From the NCBI GenBank assembly GCA_021234155.1, contig JAJEKV010000022.1:5787852-5851851 (forward strand): 64,000 nt of DNA, written 5' to 3'. Position 1 is the stretch's first letter. Each line of letters starts with the position of its first letter. Under the pieces are notes generated by a model. That model was given only the letters and a program-made list of their open reading frames with translations, did no database searches and was not told the origin of the DNA. This document shows, piece by piece, positions 33,851 to 45,300 of this stretch. The stretch comes from Isoetes taiwanensis (taxonomy: Eukaryota; Streptophyta; Lycopodiopsida; Isoetales; Isoetaceae). The position numbers and the translations under genes are program-made.

Positions 33851-36040
33851 TAAGGTCACCAGAACACTGCTCAAATCAAAGGCTTAAAGCTCCCTAATTC
33901 TAATGAAAGCATCACTATTCTTCAATATGCTGATGACACCTTCTCCTTTCTTGATGCTGATATGGCTAATATTGATCTCTTTCTCAAAATCCTCAGTCAG
34001 TTCTAAGCAGCCTCGGGCATTCAATTAAACTTAAACAAAAGTTTGATCATTGGGGACATCCCTTATCAAAATTTAGCTGGTATCAGTGTTCTCTCTCCTG
34101 CTCATGCTACTAAGTTATTACGTATGCCCCTTTCTATGAATTAAAGTATCAAAGGTCTTTGGGGTCCTATTCTTTTGAGAATTAAAAAAAAACTGAATAG
34201 GAATTATCTCTCCCTTGCAGGTAGAACCATCATTTCTAATTCTGTTCTGGCAAGCTCTCATGTTTATTTCTCTACAGCCTTAGTTGCCCCTAAATGTATA
34301 TATTTGGAGCGGGAGAAAATAATTAGAAACTTCATTTGGAAAGGAAGTCACCTTGTCAACTTGAACTCTATCTGCAAAACAAAGTGTTTTGGTGGTTTAG
34401 GCTGCAAGAATCTTTTTAGCCAAGCTCAATCTCTTGCAGGGAAATTTGTTTGGAAAGCCATTCATGGGAACCAATCTCCTACTTATAAATTTATCAGATA
34501 TTGGATCAGCCTAAGTCACCCATATGGGCGTCCCTCTATTCAGCACTTGCTTCCTCATTCTGCCTTCACTCAAATAAAACCAGCCTCCAATATCGCTCCC
34601 CATATGAATAATTTCATCAAAGCCTGGAATGCTATGTCCCCTAAATTCCAATTCATCTCAAGGGATAAGCTCCATTCTGATATCCCCATTTTCTAGAATC
34701 CTATTATGACTGATCGAAATTCTCTAGTTCTTGCTATCAAGCATCCTAGAATCTATAAGAAATGGCATGAGGCTGGCTTAGGTTATATTATAGATCTTTT
34801 CTTAGGAGGGAGAATTATCTCTTGGACTAGATTGAAAGATATCATCAAGAGTACATCCTCAGATAAGAAAATTTAAACTCTCATCAAACCTTATCTCTCC
34901 AATCTATCTGCCAACTCTGATAAAGGGGACTGGACTATTAATGACAAAGGGATCTATAAAGTTAAAAATGTATACAATGCTATGTCCTCTAATATTGATG
35001 ACAGCAAAGCTATGTTGAAATGGTCCATTAGTCATGCTCAGCTTAAGGATCTCTTCCATAATGTTTGGAATTCTTATTGTCCTCCTAAAATATCTTATTT
35101 CATTTGGCTTATTGCTAATGGTAGCCTGAACAATTTGGTCTCATTGTCAAAGAGAAATCCTAACATCTCTGCAAACTGTCCTATGGATTGTCACAGAGTT
35201 GAGGATATGTGTCATATTTTTCTTTGTAGAAAATTGAATGGTTTCTAGTCTTGGATTGCTGATAAATTTGGCATTGTACACAATGGGGATCTACTATCCC
35301 TACTGCAACACAATGATAAATTTGTTAATTCAATTATCTATATTGCTCTTTGGAATATTTGGAAAGCCAGAAATCGGGTCTTATATGGAAATAAAAATCC
35401 TTCTACATTTTGGATAAAGATGCATTTTCAATTTGATTTTGAGACTATTGCTAATGCTCACAAAAAGAAATTTGAATCTAACTTTGACAGGAATTGGGAG
35501 GCTCATGGACAGTATAGGGAACATTATGATTTATTTGCTTCAAATTTAAATATTGTAGATTCTAACTTATTCCTTTCTGATGATCCTAGAATATCTTAAT
35601 TTCCTGCATGGAGATGGAAGAAGGAAATTTGACAGCCTCTCTCCTTTCAGTCAACAAGCTCAAGATCAAGTCATGCAAAATGATATTGCGACTTCCATGG
35701 AGTCATTTCTTATGCGAACTAGTCATAGAAGATACCAAAAAGAAAGTGAGATCTGTGAGCAGCTATTTTTTGCAGAGAAGTTGTGCAGGTCCATTGTCTA
35801 TGGACTTTTCTGTCAGTTCATAACTTCGTTCTTACTGAAGCACAGCTATCAAGATACAGATCAATGTATTATAACCACAAGTTATTAGCTGATCTTTATG
35901 GATCCTTGTTGATCCTTTTGGAGGACAAAGATAAGTTCCTCCTGTTCTACAGTAATAATTGGTCCCCCGACCATTACATCTTTGGATCTACAGATGCCTT
36001 CAATGCCTATTATAACTTTGTCTTCTCTTCTCATTCCTGA
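33851..36040 (+). pseudogene. LINE A ORF2 C-terminal half: RT catalytic core, zinc-binding and C-terminal extension
   Basis: Resumes at NTAQIKGLKLP, then the catalytic LQYADDTFSF (33930), AGRTIISNSVLASSHVYFST (34220), LEREKIIRNFIWKG (34305) and GGLGCKNL. A zinc-binding segment NCPMDCHRVEDMCHIFLC lies near 35175-35230, and YIALWNIWKARNRVLYG near 35340. The last part (about 35820-36040) matches the end of LINE B: EAQLSRYRSMYYNHKLLADL aligns with DQQFEFYRECYYYHRGRADC. Stops at 34004, 34143, 34696 and elsewhere. Confidence 0.85.
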
Positions 36041-36637
36041 CAGTGATGACTTTATCATCCTCTAGCTGCTTTTAAACTATAGAAATGGTGGCGATTGTTT
36101 CCTATTTTTCCAACTTTTTTATAAAAACAAATTTAGTAGAATATGATGTTTTACCATAAAATTGAGTACTGTAAAATGTCCATTAATTTAACGAATTTAC
36201 TATAATTGAGATGCAGTATTATCAAATTTTGGCGATTTTATGAAATTCTTTAGCGTATGCATCCTAGTAAACCATCAAATCCAGATTTTAAAAAATGGTA
36301 AAATATAGCAACTTTACGAAGTTTCACACCTTAAAGTCATCACTGATTCCTGAACACCCTCTGCTCATGGCCTACCATCAAGGAAGCATGTTATTGCTCT
36401 TCTTTAATTCTGTTCTAGCTTACTTTTTTGGTAGATTACCTATTTGGCAGGTTTACATTTTCGGAAGAAGTTTCAAGGGATCTCTTCAACATCGTGGACT
36501 CTATACAGTTTCATTGCATTCAAGATCAAGACTATAAACATATTTTCTTATGTAAAGGCATACTTTTGCAATGTACTTGAGATTTTATAATTAATGACAA
36601 AACCGTCTCTTACTTTCAAAAAGAAAAGAAAAAAAAG

Positions 36638-36647
36638 GGATACTTGT
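36638..36647. repeat. LINE A target-site duplication (right)
   Basis: GGATACTTGT directly after the A-rich tail, identical to 24378-24387. Confidence 0.85.
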
Positions 36648-36714
36648 TGTATGCGTTTTTTCTTATAGGATCTAATTAGCTAAAAGATGATATAGAGTAA
36701 ATCTATTATATGCA

Positions 36715-36810
36715 TTTTCATTATAATTTAAGCTAATATTGCATTTAAATAACAGTCAGCTAGTGGGCAAAAGAGGTATTTACAAGGACACGGAGCCAGG
36801 GTTTCCCTTA
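36715..36810 (+). repeat. Partial copy of the 690-bp repeat family
   Basis: ATTATAATTTAAGCTAATAT through GTGGGCAAAAGAGG and TACAAGGACACGGAGC matches 46793-46875 and, less completely, 38765-38825. Both ends are ragged. Confidence 0.75.
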
Positions 36811-37975
36811 TGGGGCGAATATTCGCTAAGTTGCTATATTTAAGGAATTTTTAAAATTTCATACGAATGTGAGGTAGGTTACATAATTAATGTGATTTTT
36901 TATTTTTGCCCACTCTTCGATGGTGGAGGCTCCCCCCAAGCTTAAAGTCGCCCGAGAAACTATGGCGGGCTTTCTAGTATTCGCCTAGATTTCTCCTATG
37001 ATCTTTTATTCTAGATTTGATTCGCCTATCGTTGCTAATAGCCGCTTTGCAAAAATGGGAAGTCGATTTGATAGAGCTCAATTTTTTTCCTCTATGGCCT
37101 TTGTTTTCCTGCCTTACAAACCGCCAGACATGGTGCTTGTACAGATCTTTGGAGTTCTAAATTAATGCAGGTATTTGCATGTATGAGTTTTATCAAGCTT
37201 TTTCCTTTGTGCCTGTTTCCAAAACTGTGCATTCCAAAAACACTTTTTCATGGGTTCCAAGGTCATGACAGGTTTTGCATTCCAGGTACAACTTTCCAGA
37301 GCATTTTTCTCAAATGGTATTATCTCAAAATCTACATTACTATGATGTAGAAACTATTTATATTAGATTTATAGGTTTTGTGGAATCAAATAACATGATG
37401 AGCTTTGGCTTCTTTTCCAAATTTCTGTGGTGTTTTTTATAGTGGTGTCTTGTGGAGATAGGTCAAGATAGGTGCCTTTGCAAAATCTCTTACCTAAAAT
37501 CAGAAGAAGTGCATAGCTCAATGCTTTCAGAATGTTCTGGAGAAACTATTGTGGTCTCAATGTAAAGAAAGTGCATCGTCATGGTGGAGAGCACTGAGAT
37601 GATCTCAGCTCATTTAAGCAATTGTAAGTAGAAACATTTTCTGAATCTTCATAGTGCAGAGCAATATTGAAGTCTTTCTCTATTTTGCACATTCTTAGCA
37701 TATTTCTTATGTTGCACAATGCATAATTCATTTTGCAGGTTATGTATAACATATTTTCTTATTTTGCACAACAATGCAGATTTCCTATTGCAAGTTACAT
37801 ATACCGAATATTACCATTTTGTATTTGAAACTCCTTCCTTTGTATTTCATTCACATTTTACATTTACTTGAGAAGCTATTGTGCCTTATGTAATGCATTT
37901 AAAAGAGTGTTGGCATCTTTCCCTGTTTCGCTTAGTGTAGAACTATTTTAACTGATGGCATATTTACAGTGATGG
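36811..37975. other. No gene seen
   Basis: AT-rich intergenic sequence. No protein or RNA family was recognised on either strand. Confidence 0.4.
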
Positions 37976-38287
37976 CTATGCTTTCAGTGTATACAGCGAA
38001 CATGGTTGCTGTCTCGGCCACATGTTGAGAGATGCATCCTTAGTTGCTGCAGAAAGGCCCATGTGTTTTGCTTCAAGACTCGAAGCTGTTGTGGCTTCTG
38101 TTCTCTGTCTTATCGACACGTTACATCTAAAACAAAATCTTGAGAATGATGATAGCGGTATGTACCTGCATTTACATAGCCAACAAGCTAGACAACAAAG
38201 TCCATGGATGAGATAACAAAGAATATGCTTCTTTGCTGTCCAATGAGCTAGCCCAGGACCAATCATAGAATGACTAACACTTATCAT
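37976..38287 (-). pseudogene. Ty1/copia pol C-terminal (RNase H) remnant
   Basis: Minus-strand frame with AHWTAKKHILCYLIHGL and, further on, SSLEAKHMGLSAATKDASL, the copia landmarks usually written AHW.A.KR.LRYL..T and SSTEAEYMA...A.KEA. This domain normally degrades the RNA strand during cDNA synthesis. The middle is garbled and no LTRs were seen nearby. Confidence 0.65.
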
Positions 38288-38494
38288 TTCTGCATTTCAT
38301 CATGATCATAGCAGTGATAGGTACCCTATCTATTGAGTGTAGCCAGAAATTTGCATCCTTCCATGTTGAACATCGCATGAGATCTACAAGCATTAGCATT
38401 GTGTTGAACTAATTCTTCTATGATTTCTGTGATGAATGCAAGCAAACTTAGGCCAATTGGTCAATTGGTCTCTGTGGACGATAAAAAAATCTAT

Positions 38495-38925
38495 TCTATT
38501 CTTCAATTTTATGCAATGTAACCATTGCAGCCTTCAATGGTCTGCCTGATATCCTATGGGGGCACCACCTCAGCCCTGGTGGCACCAATATCCCCCAAAG
38601 TTTGACATCTCATAATTTAAAGTGGCTTTGCTTATTTGGCATGTTACTAGGCTCACAATGGCATGTATAGCCATTGAGACTCATACATGGCAGCCATTAA
38701 CATTCAACACTTAAGTGCGCAGCCAATGCTGCCCTCCCTCCCCCACCCTTCCTTCCCCCCTCCCATTTTCATTATAATAACAGTCAAACCTAGTGTGCAA
38801 AAGAGGTGTTTACAAAGACACGAAGCTTGATAAGGGAAATGATACATTCTCTAAAAAATTAGCATTTTTTTGTACAACTCTGTTGTCACAATTTGCGGCC
38901 AAATAGCTCATTGAATCATTAAGAG
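38495..38925 (+). repeat. 690-bp tandem-repeat family, left part (split by the transposon)
   Basis: Runs from CTTCAATTTTATGCAATGTA through GCCTTCAATGGTCTGCCTGA, the ATGGCAGCCATTAACATT stretch and the CACGAAGCTTGA segment to GAATCATTAAGAG. It matches 46530-46970 in the same order. The next base begins the transposon TIR. Confidence 0.85.
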
Positions 38926-38963
38926 CACAAGGCGCCCAAAAATTTAACCATTATAAATAACCA

Positions 38964-39720
38964 CTACAAAACCACTATGATAGTGGTTTTCTGAGCAAAA
39001 ATACTTTTTCTCAATAAAATCCATATATTGAAGTGGTTTTTAAAATGTGAATGTGGTTTTATATGCTAGTTTATACTCTAACATGGCTATTTGAAAGTGA
39101 TAAAGGTTTTTATCAAGGTTTTTGGTACTGATTTGACATGTCATGATGGTTAATCATGCAATTTGCAACATTGAGAGTAAGAAAGGGATGTTTACTGGTT
39201 TTTTAATATGTGTAGATGGTTTTGAGAGCGGATTTAACTGGTAATACTTCAAGGTTTTTTATATAGTTTAATAACATGTTTTTGTTTGTCGTTTTTCATC
39301 CTAGTTTTGCAAGAAAACACGACATGCCAAAATGTTAGTGTTTTTTTACTATAAATACTTTAATGGTTCTAGACATAGCATTTTTCATGTGAGGTTTTCC
39401 ATAGTAATTTCTAAGCTAACATGACTTGCCAAATTGTTACTAGTTTTTTAATATGGTTTGTTGATTGACTTTTGCAATTTCTTATTCACAAAAGAATGCT
39501 AGTGGTTTTTGTCAAGGAACATTTAAATCATTGTGTGGTTTTATATCTACTTTCCTAAGTTATTATGACTTTAAATTACTTGTGGTTTTTAACATGGTTT
39601 TGCTTGTCAATCTTTGCAAGATGGAAGCTAACGTAGTCTATATAGTCAAATCTTTCATGGTTTTTTCTTTATAGTTGATGGTATTTTATAGTGGTTTTAT
39701 CTAAACTTAACAAACATAAT
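38964..39720 (+). repeat. Left subterminal TGGTTTT array and hairpin
   Basis: Starts with a perfect 11-bp palindrome AAAACCACTAT-G-ATAGTGGTTTT (about 38969-38991), then at least a dozen GTGGTTTT/AAGGTTTTT motifs over 750 bp. Such subterminal clusters are usual transposase-binding regions in CACTA-like elements. Confidence 0.6.
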
Positions 39721-41040
39721 TTGAGATATTAATTACAGTCCCAATTTCTAGGGTGGAAATGATCTCAAGATTTGTAATGTCAAGTCCTAGAAGTTCACAC
39801 GATTGCTATGTTGAGGTTATAGAAACCTTGAGTAGTACATTAACTTGTGAATATTTCTTGTGGATTCGAAGTTTTAGGATCCCAGAAGATAGAACTTATT
39901 CTAAAAGGTTTAATATGTGCATCTCTATGGAATAGTTGTGATATCGAGATTATGGAGATCTTTTGCAAATATTTTTTGACCATATTTCATGTGATTTGCA
40001 TGTTGCAGACTATACACTCAAAGCAGATGAGCAGATTGGAAAAGATGCCACCCCTCAACGGAATTGGGTTTAAATTTATCGGTCGTCCAGAATAATCCAA
40101 ACAATGTCTTGCTGCTGCAAAAGTGGCTCGTGATTTCTTATCGCCACAGCGGGAGGAGAATAGATCCAAACCCCATTCCGTCAGTTCCTATTGCTTCGCA
40201 TTTTCAACTACAGCTTCTCGACCATGTTCCAAGTGCAAAGGACCAAAACTCGACCTTTATAACGTAAACCCTTCAATAACCTAGCAACACACATGATTTA
40301 TGTTTCAGAGTTATATCCTAGTCAGATTCGACCAGGATCTCGCATAGTCTCATCACGTAGAGGGATGGTGTCGACGCCAAAAGACGGACCCTTAAAACCT
40401 TTCGGAAGCAGTTTGTTCTAAATGTTCTCTCCCTATAGCCTTGGCATTGGATGGGCAACTCTCGGTCTCCAAAACTGTGAATTAACTCTGCCAATAGACT
40501 CAGAACAATGACATTCACCTAGGGACCAAGTTTCATGGACAGAAGACCACCCCTTCTCTAAGAAGCACCAAAGTAGCTCATATCCACACATTCGTAGTCA
40601 ATTGGCTTAGGAGATGGGGTGTGGAATCTTTGCTAAGCGTAACTATCAAAAGCGTTTCTTTTGTTGCCAAAATTGACAGTGTAACTTGGTCTCTAGGGTA
40701 ATTTTGCTATTCCGGATGATATGGCGAAGCCAAATCGCCATTCCAGAGTCTCTGTATTGCCCAAACTATGAAACAATTAGGTTTCTACACAGTCACTGCC
40801 AGAACGCTTCACGATTTGATAAGTTCTCGCGAACCGATCTTAGATTTGTTTGAACATGCTCGAATCAGGCTCCTTAAACGGAGGATTCAACGGTTGGATA
40901 GGGAAACCGAGCTCTCGCCGGGGGGGGGGCATTAACATTAACATACGACCTCTTGAAGGGCCGGCCGTGAAAGGCTACATCGGGAATGTTTTTGTGGTCC
41001 ATCTCCTGGGGCTTGGCTTACCTCCCCTATGGTGAGGTAG

Positions 41041-41334
41041 CATATTTGAGCTTAGGTGACATGTTTGAGTCTACATGGCATGTTGGAGCCCACGTGGCAT
41101 GTTTGAGCCACATTGGCATGTTGGAGTCCACGTGGCATGTCAGAGCCTAGGTGGCATGTTTGAGCCTAGGTGGCATGTTGGAGCCAGCGTGGCATTTCCA
41201 AGCCTAGGTGGCATGTGGGGGCCCACATGGCATGTTTGAGCCACCTTGGCATGTTAGAGCCCAGGTGGCATGTTGGAGCCCGCGTGGCATTCTAGAACTT
41301 AGGTGACATGTTTGAGCCTAGGTGGCATGTTGGC
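41041..41334 (+). repeat. Minisatellite, about 20-bp unit
   Basis: About 14 imperfect copies of a unit close to TGGCATGTTTGAGCCTAGG. Two units reappear in inverted orientation at 41479-41523, followed by a CCCT microsatellite at 41521-41548. Confidence 0.9.
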
Positions 41335-41737
41335 GATTGGAAGGTCGTTTGTTGTAGTGGTGATTGGAAGGTTACATTATTAATGGAACTTGCACTACTG
41401 GTCCTTGGCATGTGCTTGCGTTACTTGCAGTGCAAGGTTTTACATTTAATGAAACTACCAAGAATTGGTTCACATCTACATGCCAAGGTGGCTCAACCAT
41501 GCCACCTAGGCTCCAACATGCCCTCCCTCCCTCCCTCCCTCCCTCCATCCCTCTCATTCATTGGGTTCGATAGAAGAGCTGGCGTCTTCTCCAAGTCGAA
41601 TAAGGCCAAGACTCATTTCATGGAGATTGCAAAAAATACCCTTTGCCACATCGTCATGCCACATTTGCCATGTCATTAACCATGTTTTGCAATCTCAATG
41701 GTACAATTCACATTGTTACCCATTATTTTTCATATTG

Positions 41738-41880
41738 GTTCCATTTTTGCCTTGAAAAAGTTGAAAATGCTAGAATTGCCAATGTGGCACTTCCAAAGAC
41801 TAGGCATCTAAAAGAAAAACATGCTGGTATTACCCCAACAATTGTGGACATGCCACAGCGATCAAGTTACAACCAGGTCT
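41738..41880 (+). repeat. Diverged direct repeat, copy 1 (partner 42634-42780)
   Basis: TTCCATTTTTGCCTTGAAAA, the GCCAATGTGGCACTTCCAAA stretch, AGAAAAACATGCTG and GGACATGCCACA recur in the same order about 900 bp downstream with many substitutions. Confidence 0.75.
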
Positions 41881-42170
41881 TCACCACTTGAAGGGCCACA
41901 TCATCTTTTCCATCATGTTTGTTGGTTCCATTAGCATTTTGAAATTAACATTGACACAATACTAAACATTGTCTGCTATTGTTATTCTTCTATATCTTTT
42001 GAAGGATGTTATTGTATCATCCATACAAATAGAGATCGAAATTGCATGGTTGACCCAACAATTTTGACTAAAATCTTATTTCTTGACATGAACAAATGTG
42101 AATAGAAAATATCCCTCTTGCATGCAAGAGGCCAACTCCCCAATGTCGTGGACTATGGTCCATGTCGCAC

Positions 42171-42374
42171 CTTGCAAATGCAGGAAAACATTTTCTGAGT
42201 TTTAAGAGAATATTGTGTGCCCCAAATATGTTGATTATGAGTTCTTCCTTTCTTAATACTTTGGACTTGAGATAAGGCCACATAGAGTTGCTCATGAAAT
42301 AGGATTTGTAAAGATAGACCAACCATTTACATTGTTTGGCCTTGTGCCTTGTTTATTGGCATGGCAAAAGGTCG
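42171..42374 (-). pseudogene. Helitron/Pif1-type helicase C-terminal remnant
   Basis: One minus-strand frame reads RPFAMPINKAQGQTM, a stop, then MVGLSLQILFHEQLYVALSQ and VQSIKKG. This matches the end of Pif1-like helicases of Helitron Rep/Hel proteins (usual pattern FAMTINKAQGQ...VG..L....FSHGQLYVALSRV.S). It is a 68-codon scrap with one stop. No Rep domain or Helitron end was recognised. It lies inside the TIR transposon, so it was captured or inserted there. Confidence 0.75.
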
Positions 42375-44001
42375 GCAATGTAAAACTGCACTTAGTGAAT
42401 GAGAACCAGGTAAGCTAGGGTAAATGTTAGCTTAGGAAATAAGCTCCCAAAATAAATTAAGCTCACGAAAATAAGCTCATCAAGACAACATAAATATGCT
42501 CCCAACAAGTCCCCCTGAACTCTACCAGTTTCCAACATTTACAAGTTCTGCTGGACTTCAAAAGTTCCCAGCATTTACATGTTACCAAATTGTGTCCAAC
42601 AACACTGAGCACCCTAACTAGTTTCTCATACTAGTTCCATTTTTGCCTTGGAAAAGTTGAAGACATTAGAAATGCCAATGTGTTACTTCCAAAGTCTAGG
42701 CACCTAGAAGAAAAATACGCTGATATTATCCTAAGAACCAATAGTTTTTGGACATGCCACACTAATCAAATTGCGACTAATTTGCAGTTAAATTTTGCAT
42801 CTACTAAGCTACCTGATTCTAGTGATTTAATCTGGATGAGACTATTGCCTATTGAGAGACAATGTTGGGCAAACTTTTTATGTCCCATCGAAAAAGTTCT
42901 TATGGTTACTTTGGTCAGTTGAATATCTTGTATTTAGAGCCGAACCTTCCATTGTCTTAATTAAAAACCCATAAGAAAACTTGCCAGAAGATTCCGATAT
43001 ACACTAGTTTCGCCGAGAGACTTTCAATTTCAACCGGTTGGTTAGTGTTCCCCAAATTTTCCCAGCTCTCGTTGAGAATTGAAAATAAGGACTTATTGAG
43101 CTTATACAACCAAAAAGATGGTGCAGCGCACGTCCCAGCCATTTTGGCTATGGCCAAATGGCTTGAACATAGCAAGACCCCAAAGATATCCCGCCAGAAG
43201 TAGTGGAATAGAGATTATCCTAGGTTGAAAATTAAAATTAAAAAACTAATATATGTGAGAAAAATGTGCCATCAAATATATAATAATATATAATGGAGAG
43301 AATAACGGTTGAGATTTGGTGAAGACGAATGTTCTAGATGGTGATCTTGGTACTCTGATCTTATTGGCTTTATTTTTAACGCTTCAGACTGTGATGGCAT
43401 AGATGAACGGTGAAGATCTTGATCTTTGTCTATGATTCTTGGCTCAAAAATGAAGGGATGAGATTAAGCGGTGAGATTACCATTCCCGCCTTGCTTTCTT
43501 TCTCTGGCTATGGCGCTATTCACGTCTATTGCTTGCTTTGTCCGCTATGGTTCGGCCAGATTTGCAGCTTTATAAACTGTTATATTCGTAGCTGCCAGAT
43601 TCCAAGCTTCTTCATGCCCTTTCTTCTTCATTCTGTTTACACCTTCGTCAAATCCGGCGCCTGTTTCATTCTTTTCTATTCATTTTATTTCCTCCATTCT
43701 TTTTCATCTTTCTTCAGCTTTGCATGTATAGCTATGGCGAAAGTTTTCTTGACTTCTTTTCCTTTCTGAAGCGCAAAAGTTTTCCTGGCTCCTTTTCCTT
43801 TCTGCAGTATATACACTCTGAGTTCTTTCATTGATTTATCCATCCTTAATTTGGCCCCAGAGAATTCCTATCTGCCTACATATCTGTAGCTTGACCCCTT
43901 TTTGACCTGTTTCGTGTCCTGTTATTTCAATTCAGCCGCAGGTATGTCGTTTGGCTGAGAATGGCGTTTGGGTAGGTTTATATAGAGCACCAGAGCATAG
44001 T

Positions 44002-44115
44002 ATGGCAAGCACAGAGCCGCTTAAAATCATGACCTTCATCGCCATAGCTGGTAACTGTATCATCATATATGCATTTCCAGTTCTGCTTCATGTTGCAAGA
44101 GAAAAAGGATGCTGA
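44002..44115 (+). CDS. Possible 37-aa single-span membrane microprotein
   Basis: ATG frame MASTEPLKIMTFIAIAGNC continuing through IIIYAFPVLLHV to AREKGC and TGA. A hydrophobic stretch of about 20 residues is flanked by polar ends. TTATATAG lies about 25 bp upstream (43978-43985). This could be a captured gene start inside the transposon or chance. I do not recognise it. Confidence 0.25.
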   Translation: MASTEPLKIMTFIAIAGNCIIIYAFPVLLHVAREKGC

Positions 44116-45074
44116 AAACAGTGGGTTTTATCTCATTTGTTCAAAGAGATGGCTATGAAGGAAGAGCAAATGGAATTTAGAGCACAAAAGGCTACAAAAG
44201 GTGAGGATAATTAAAAAATTATTTGAATTTGTTTTCGTTTTTTTTTCTCGGAGTATTTGCTTCTGTTTTTTGACCTTGAAGAAATTTTTTTGCAGAAGAA
44301 GCGTGCATATGGAAGCTTGTATACTTCTCTTGTAGTTTATCAATTTTCCAGTTGCATGGGAAGGCAATGCATAACAAGATTGGTTATGTATGCCTTTTTG
44401 TTAATATACAAGATTGGTGGGATCGCTGAATGGATGGGTTTAAAAAAATACTTACTTTGAATTGGTGTGCACATTGATGGATCATATTGGTAATATTGTT
44501 CAGTGTTGGCATGGGTTTAATGGAAAGTATTGTTTGAAATAATCCTCTGATATACTTGCAACCAATAAATGGATTTAGTTAACCTGAAGGCTGTTATTAT
44601 AAATTTGACATATGCCTTGGGTTGTAGCCTCGTCATAGACCAAGATGTTTTTACTTTGAACGCATGCATGTTATGTTTTTGTAAACATATTTCTGAGGGT
44701 AATAAAGGAAGAAGTATTTCTATAAAATTAGGAAATAATATTGTTTTAACTGATTTTGTATGAAAACGAAAACGAAATGGAAAGAACATTTCACACTTTA
44801 ACATTTATCTAATTGTCTAAAAAAATTAATCATTGATTTTTAATGTTTTAATTTAATGTTAGCACTTGGAATGCCATTTAATAATATTGTGCCTTATGGA
44901 CTTGTTTGGGTATGATTCCTTAGGCTATTTAAAAAAAAAAACAAAAAAAATATTTTTTTTATTTAAAACGGATGCCACGTGTCAATATTTAATTAGTAAA
45001 TATTGAAATATGCACGAAAATCGCATGTAGATATTCTTTAAAAACACGTGTCGTTATTTGGGAAGGGCCACATT

Positions 45075-45300
45075 TAAAAACTATTTTAAAAAACTACATG
45101 TGGATATTTTGTTAAACTATATATTATTAATTTTGTAAAAACAACACTTAAAAACAACTACTATCTACGTGAATATTCTGTGAAACCACATGTTGTTTTA
45201 TGATAAAAACAACACTTAAAAACATCTACTTTAAAAAACCACATGTAGATATTTTGTTAAACCACGGGTTATTTTTTAGTAAAAACAACACCAAAAAACA
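45075..45300. repeat. About 70-75 bp tandem repeat, three diverged units
   Basis: Units share CTACATGTGGATATTTTGTT and GTAAAAACAACACTTAAAAA words, with starts spaced 68 and 76 bp. They belong to the right subterminal region of the transposon, where AAAACCA-type motifs continue to about 46250. Confidence 0.65.

Larger units (their letters stand above)
24388..36637 (+). mobile_element. LINE A: full-length L1-like LINE with internal duplication and foreign insertion
   Basis: A 12,250-bp element between 10-bp TSDs, ending in an A-rich tail after TTAATGAC...CTTTCAAAAAG, the same 3' end as LINE B. Order: 5' UTR, ORF0, ORF1, ORF2 start, then a tandem second copy of ORF1 (most) and ORF2 (start), then about 1 kb of another LINE's endonuclease, then the rest of ORF2 and the 3' UTR. 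Removing one duplicated unit (3,296 bp) and the insertion leaves about 7.95 kb, close to LINE B (7,976 bp). All ORFs are broken. Confidence 0.9.
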
